A stretch of 64,000 nucleotides of DNA from Carnegiea gigantea (taxonomy: Eukaryota; Streptophyta; Magnoliopsida; Caryophyllales; Cactaceae). Below are positions 60,270 to 64,000 of the stretch, one piece after another. The stretch lies in NCBI GenBank assembly GCA_029747015.1, contig JAKOGI010000360.1, positions 354,001-418,000 of the forward strand, written 5' to 3'. A program made the translations under genes and the position numbers. Position 1 is the first letter of the stretch. Each line of letters opens with the position of its first letter. Under the pieces are notes generated by a model. It did no database searches, was not told where the DNA came from, and worked only from the letters and a program-made list of their open reading frames with translations.

Positions 60270-61190
60270 CCTACCATTACCAACAATGTGGATCTCTAAC
60301 ATTATCTTTCGTTTGATGATGTGTGTAATCTTATAATCGAAGTTGAGAAGCAACTTAACGGTATGAAGTCCTTTCACATCTCCCTTACTAAGAGACCTTC
60401 TACTTAAATTGAAATTCAAACCTTACCTTCGTCAGTCAAAGCTCTTGACAAGGGTAAGGGAATTGCTAGTAAGCCACCTAAAAGGTTAGAAGGGAAGAAA
60501 TATTTTAAGTACCATGATTTTGAGCATGTTTAAGCCCATTATTCTAATAGAAAGATCCTTATCATGATGGAGATAGAAAAGATTCGAGCCATTAAGGAAG
60601 AATCTACTAGAGAAGATGAGGGAAATGATGAGCCTACTTTGCTTACTCTAGATGTGGGAGAATTATTGTTGATTAAGAGGTTCCTACATGTCATAAAGGC
60701 TCCTTATGTAGATAGCCAAGGGGAACAAATCTTCAGCCTAAGGTGCACCATTTGAGGCAAGGTTTGTGGCTTAATCATAGATGATGGTAATTACACCAAT
60801 ATAGCCTCCAAGATGCTCATTGGCAGGCTTCAAATCCCCACCAAGGAGCATCATACTCATACTCTCTGCAATGGTTAAGAACGAGCAATAAGGTAATGGC
60901 TTTAAGGGAAGCTCTTATTTCATTCTCAATTTGTCCATATTGTGGTGAAATGTTATGTGATGTCCTCCCTATAGATGCAAGTCACTTGTCACTTGGTAGG
61001 CATGATAATCATGTGATCTATGATGGACATGCTAACACTTATTCCCCCCAGCGCAATGGTTGTAGCCTACACTAACTCCTTTCCCTTCACCTAAAACTTA
61101 TAAAATCAAGCTGGGAAAAGGAAGTGAGAAAAGTGTTTACGAGAATGAAACATAGGATGAGTGTGACACAAGTAATAACAATCCTCATAT
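60270..61190 (+). pseudogene. Chromovirus-like gag/protease remnant
   Basis: Plus-strand translation reads FDDVCNLIIEVEKQL (gag end) and KGKGIASKPPKRLEGKKYFKYHDF, where a zinc knuckle has lost its cysteines. It continues DEPTLLTLDVGELLLIKR, then RCTI.GKVCGLIIDDGNYTNIASKMLI, the aspartic protease region of plant Ty3/gypsy elements, where DDG replaces the usual D-S/G-G form. HLVGRHDNH and YDGHANTYS follow. Many stops. The family is recognised by pattern; the precise lineage is uncertain. Confidence 0.6.
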
Positions 61191-62330
61191 TGCATTACTA
61201 ATGGTTAAGCCAAATATTGAGCGAGGAAGTGAACCTTTTATACCATATGACTTCGATACCCTCTCCTACTAGTGGTGATGATTGGTGAGTTCATGCATGG
61301 AATCACTATTAGGAACCTTCGCTATGCAAACCATCCTTGGGAGGAGATCCAAGTGAAGTTGGTCAATCCTTGAGTGTGGTCTCTCTTGAGCCCAATGGAC
61401 TCGACCTGTCATGTGATGAATAGATCAAGAACAACAAGCTCATGAAAACTGAAAACTTAAGGGCAAATCTTTTTCCAGAGGGGTGTTTGATGGGGAGCAA
61501 GCCCACCAACACCAAGGTTCTCCAACATGTCAAGGGTTTAAAGCAATGGGCTCCCTTAACAGCCCAAGGAAATGGAGCGCTAGGGGAAGATCATCTTAGA
61601 CCTAAACCCACTTAGGGCCTTACATGAGGGTTTGAGTAAGTTTATATAAGTGGCAAGGCAATTAATAGCGATAAAGAAGGAGCTTAGGTGGTCATTCTTC
61701 AAAACTACTTCTTAATTCAATTTTTCAGTTTAGATTAGAATTTTCTGTTTAACTTCTACGTCTATTTTGAATGGGCAAATGAGCTCCAATTTTGGAAGAC
61801 TATAGGTGAATGGAAAGCCTTACATCTTTTGAATAAGTTGTGGATAACCTTCAGATTCCAAGTATTGAGTGAGATATAGACCTTTAATTGAATAAAGGTC
61901 CATGTAGGTCTGAAAATACACGGTTTCAATTAAGAGCTTAATTAGGTGAGTAAATGGATGATTTAGGGGTTAAGATTTTGTGGGATATTGGTAGACACTT
62001 CTAGAAGCTTCTCCAAAAACATCTCTCTCAAACTCATCCATTTGGGCTAGTGGAGGATGCCATTAAGCTAGTACACGTGCAGTAAAATTTTACCTTAACA
62101 TTTTAACTATTGGTCCCCATTTTAATTGTACAACTAACTAGGATTTTATTAGTTGTTTCTTTATAATCCTATTGCTTGGTACAAGTTTAGAGAGCAAAAT
62201 GCCCCACTATTTAATGGCTTAATTCCTTGTAAAATTTGTAGACTTCGGTTAATGAAATGAAAAGTTTAACGCTTGTTATCTCTATATAAAAATCTCAGTT
62301 TTCCTTATTTCTCTAGGAGAGTGGTGAATT
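61191..62330 (+). mobile_element. Possible 3' end of the same chromovirus-like element
   Basis: About 250 bp after the protease remnant, residues such as ENLRANLFPEG and TNTKVLQHVKG (61450-61550) look like the tail of a chromovirus polyprotein. The following AT-rich stretch, with CTCCAATTTTGG and GAATGGAAAGCC words, looks LTR-like. RT and integrase are absent, which suggests a large internal deletion. No LTR boundary can be fixed. Confidence 0.35.
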
Positions 62331-62942
62331 TGAGTCTTCCTCGTTTTTTTTTTCCCCCAATCATTGGTGCTTAGGATTCATAAGATTAAATAGTGGGTTA
62401 AATAATTTAGGTGGTGGTATATCCATTATCCTAAATGTATCTCTTTGATTATTGTTGATTCTAACTTTCTCAAACAAAATCCATAAAAAATAATTCATTT
62501 GTTTAAGGATTTGATCTTGGCTAAGAGTCGTGATCTTCTTTACGGATTTGTCATCCAAGAGCTACTTTTATTGGTTGTTGTTCTTCCTCATCCATTTAGG
62601 AACCTTCATCAAGATCTTATGCCTTTATTTGACTAAGGGTTTTTCATTTTTCCCACATGGATTATTTTCTGGGTTGAGGCTTTTTCAGTTGACCCTACAA
62701 GATGTGAAGCTAATATCAATGGGCAATTACATAATAACCATTGTGTTTCCTAAGTTATTTGCCCTAGAAGAAGGCTAGCATTGTTTGGCTTCAAACTCTG
62801 CACCGCCTTTTGGCTGCCTCATCCTCTCTAAGTTTGCCTTAGTTAGTTGAATAGATTGACCAACCAACTGCCTTGAAGGCTCACTCATCATCTTCTTTCT
62901 TCTCTATAGGTAATCAATCATAACTTTCAATTGACTTCATAA
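62331..62942. other. No gene recognised
   Basis: AT-rich stretch with short ORFs on both strands (62361-62558 minus, 62530-62778 plus) and no visible domain. It may be 5' sequence of the LINE that follows. Confidence 0.4.
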
Positions 62943-64000
62943 TTGAGGTTTGATCTTTATGGAAGTGTTTCTTTTGAGTTACCTAAAGGGCTTGTACGTG
63001 CTGCTCTTGTTATGAGTGTTGGTTCTGATCGTACTGCTCCTACCTCTAAGGTAATGAATTATGTGAGTGATAATCATCTTCTTCATAATTGTCCTTTGCT
63101 ACAAATGGGTACTACCTCAAAAGCTAAAGTTTTAGAAACTGCATTTGTAGTTGACCTCTCCCATCTTTAAAGCCCTAGTGACTCCTTTTATATGGAAGAC
63201 ATTTGAGATGGTGATAATATCAACTCTAAGAATGTATCCAAGTAGGTGGCTTCCAAGCTTAAAAGTATTACTGCTTGTATAGGAGAAGACTTCTCAAGTT
63301 ATGAGAATGAGGAACCTACTCTCCAGAATTGAAAGAATAGTGTCATTCCCAAAAAGTGTTTAAAGAACACCACCGGCAATCTCAAGGTAAAAGAACTTAG
63401 TAATCCTGAGTCTGGTGTTAACTATGATAGGGCTTCTATCTCTAGCAATTGGATGATGTTGTCTTATACTTAGGATCTTTCTTGGAATGTGAGGGGTATA
63501 AATGGTCATCTTAACTATTTAGGATAAGAATTCGATCAACCTAGTGTCCTCTCCTTATTGAGAGTCCTCTCCTTATGGAGAATTTTCTATTATGTGCATA
63601 TTACGAATGGTTGTTGATAGCTTCACTTGGGCTTTCACTGGTGTTTATAGTCCTCACACTAGAATAGATAAGTTAAGGATATGGGATGATCTTCAACATG
63701 AAAGAAATGGTTGGTTTGGTCCTTGGTGCATAGGGGAATTTCAATGAAGTTTTGGTCTATCAAAAAAGGAGTACACGTGTTTATTTTTCTAATGCAGTGG
63801 GTAGAGTTTCATGATTTCATCAATTATTCTGCTTTGTTTGATCCTCCTTTGAGGGGTGATTTCACCTGGTCTAGGGGTGGATATGAAGTGATGTGTTCGC
63901 GGCTTAATTGTTTTCCTGTGCCTACAAATTAAGAGAAGCAGTTTCTTTGCATGGCTTAGAAAAGACTCTCAGACAAATGTCTAACCACTTTCTTATATCT
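62943..64000 (+). pseudogene. L1-like LINE, ORF1 end and ORF2 endonuclease, cut by window end
   Basis: The 62943-63460 part (ELPKGLVRAALVMSVGSD and following) is in the place of ORF1 but lacks a clear zinc knuckle. From about 63475 the plus strand reads LSWNVRGINGHLNYLG, the endonuclease start. Then come WAFTGVYSPHTRIDKLRIWDD (about 63630-63690), GPWCIG, SNAVGRV, EFHDFINYSALFDPPLRGD and FTWSRGG (to about 63890), in the usual order of plant L1 endonuclease but in shifting frames. RT would lie beyond the right edge. Confidence 0.7.

Noticed and set aside
1..64000. Host protein-coding gene with introns
   Set aside because: Every recognisable protein segment belongs to a retroelement; remaining ORFs are short, lack domains and have no exon-like series.

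Overview
The window is plant nuclear DNA, most likely from an angiosperm and probably a eudicot. It is AT-rich, has no bacterial operons or ribosome-binding sites, and carries plant-specific retroelement lineages: Athila and chromovirus Ty3/gypsy, Sirevirus-type Ty1/copia, plant L1-like LINEs, a tRNA-derived SINE and a Tourist-like MITE. I found no intact host gene. The region looks like a pericentromeric or intergenic nest of transposons. The species cannot be named from the sequence.

Left part (1-16041): a long LTR (426-3467) of a minus-strand, probably Tekay-like, element sits inside the reverse transcriptase of a broken plus-strand Athila element (3468 to about 6050). It is followed by a degraded LINE (7180-8900, minus), an inverted-repeat element rich in AAATGGGTT/AACCCATTT (about 10030-10845), a SINE (11161-11415, minus), a LINE ORF2 tail (about 12560-13085, minus), a Tourist-like MITE with TAA target duplication (13092-13294), a tiny poly(A) retroposition scar, and two adjoining minisatellites (15525-16041).

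Main nest (16042-60262): a minus-strand Athila element runs from its 3' LTR (16042-17311) to its truncated 5' LTR (60016-60262). Its integrase zinc finger is split by Sirevirus element A (plus, 21990-43370, target duplication CCATT). Element A's pol is split by a closely related Sirevirus element B (plus, 26582-37663, target duplication TTGTG). Both Sireviruses have gag with two zinc knuckles and a coiled coil, protease, integrase, reverse transcriptase, RNase H, and a third ORF after pol. That ORF is preceded by a CT tract, a TATA-like site and a telo-box. Both elements are damaged by a few stops, frameshifts and deletions.

After these insertions a 6050-bp unit was tandemly triplicated (41320-47369, 47370-53419, 53420-59449). 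The unit is the end of element A's ORF3, its 3' LTR, and the neighbouring Athila IN-to-gag segment. Shared differences show that the middle copy is a hybrid, like copy 3 on its left and like copy 1 on its right. That is what an unequal crossover between two older copies would leave.

Right part (60263-64000): a plus-strand chromovirus-like gag/protease remnant that appears to have lost most of pol, some unassigned DNA, then the 5' part of a degraded plus-strand LINE cut by the window end. All proteins here are those of selfish elements. The only working relationship between genes is the gag, pol, ORF3 order within each Sirevirus.
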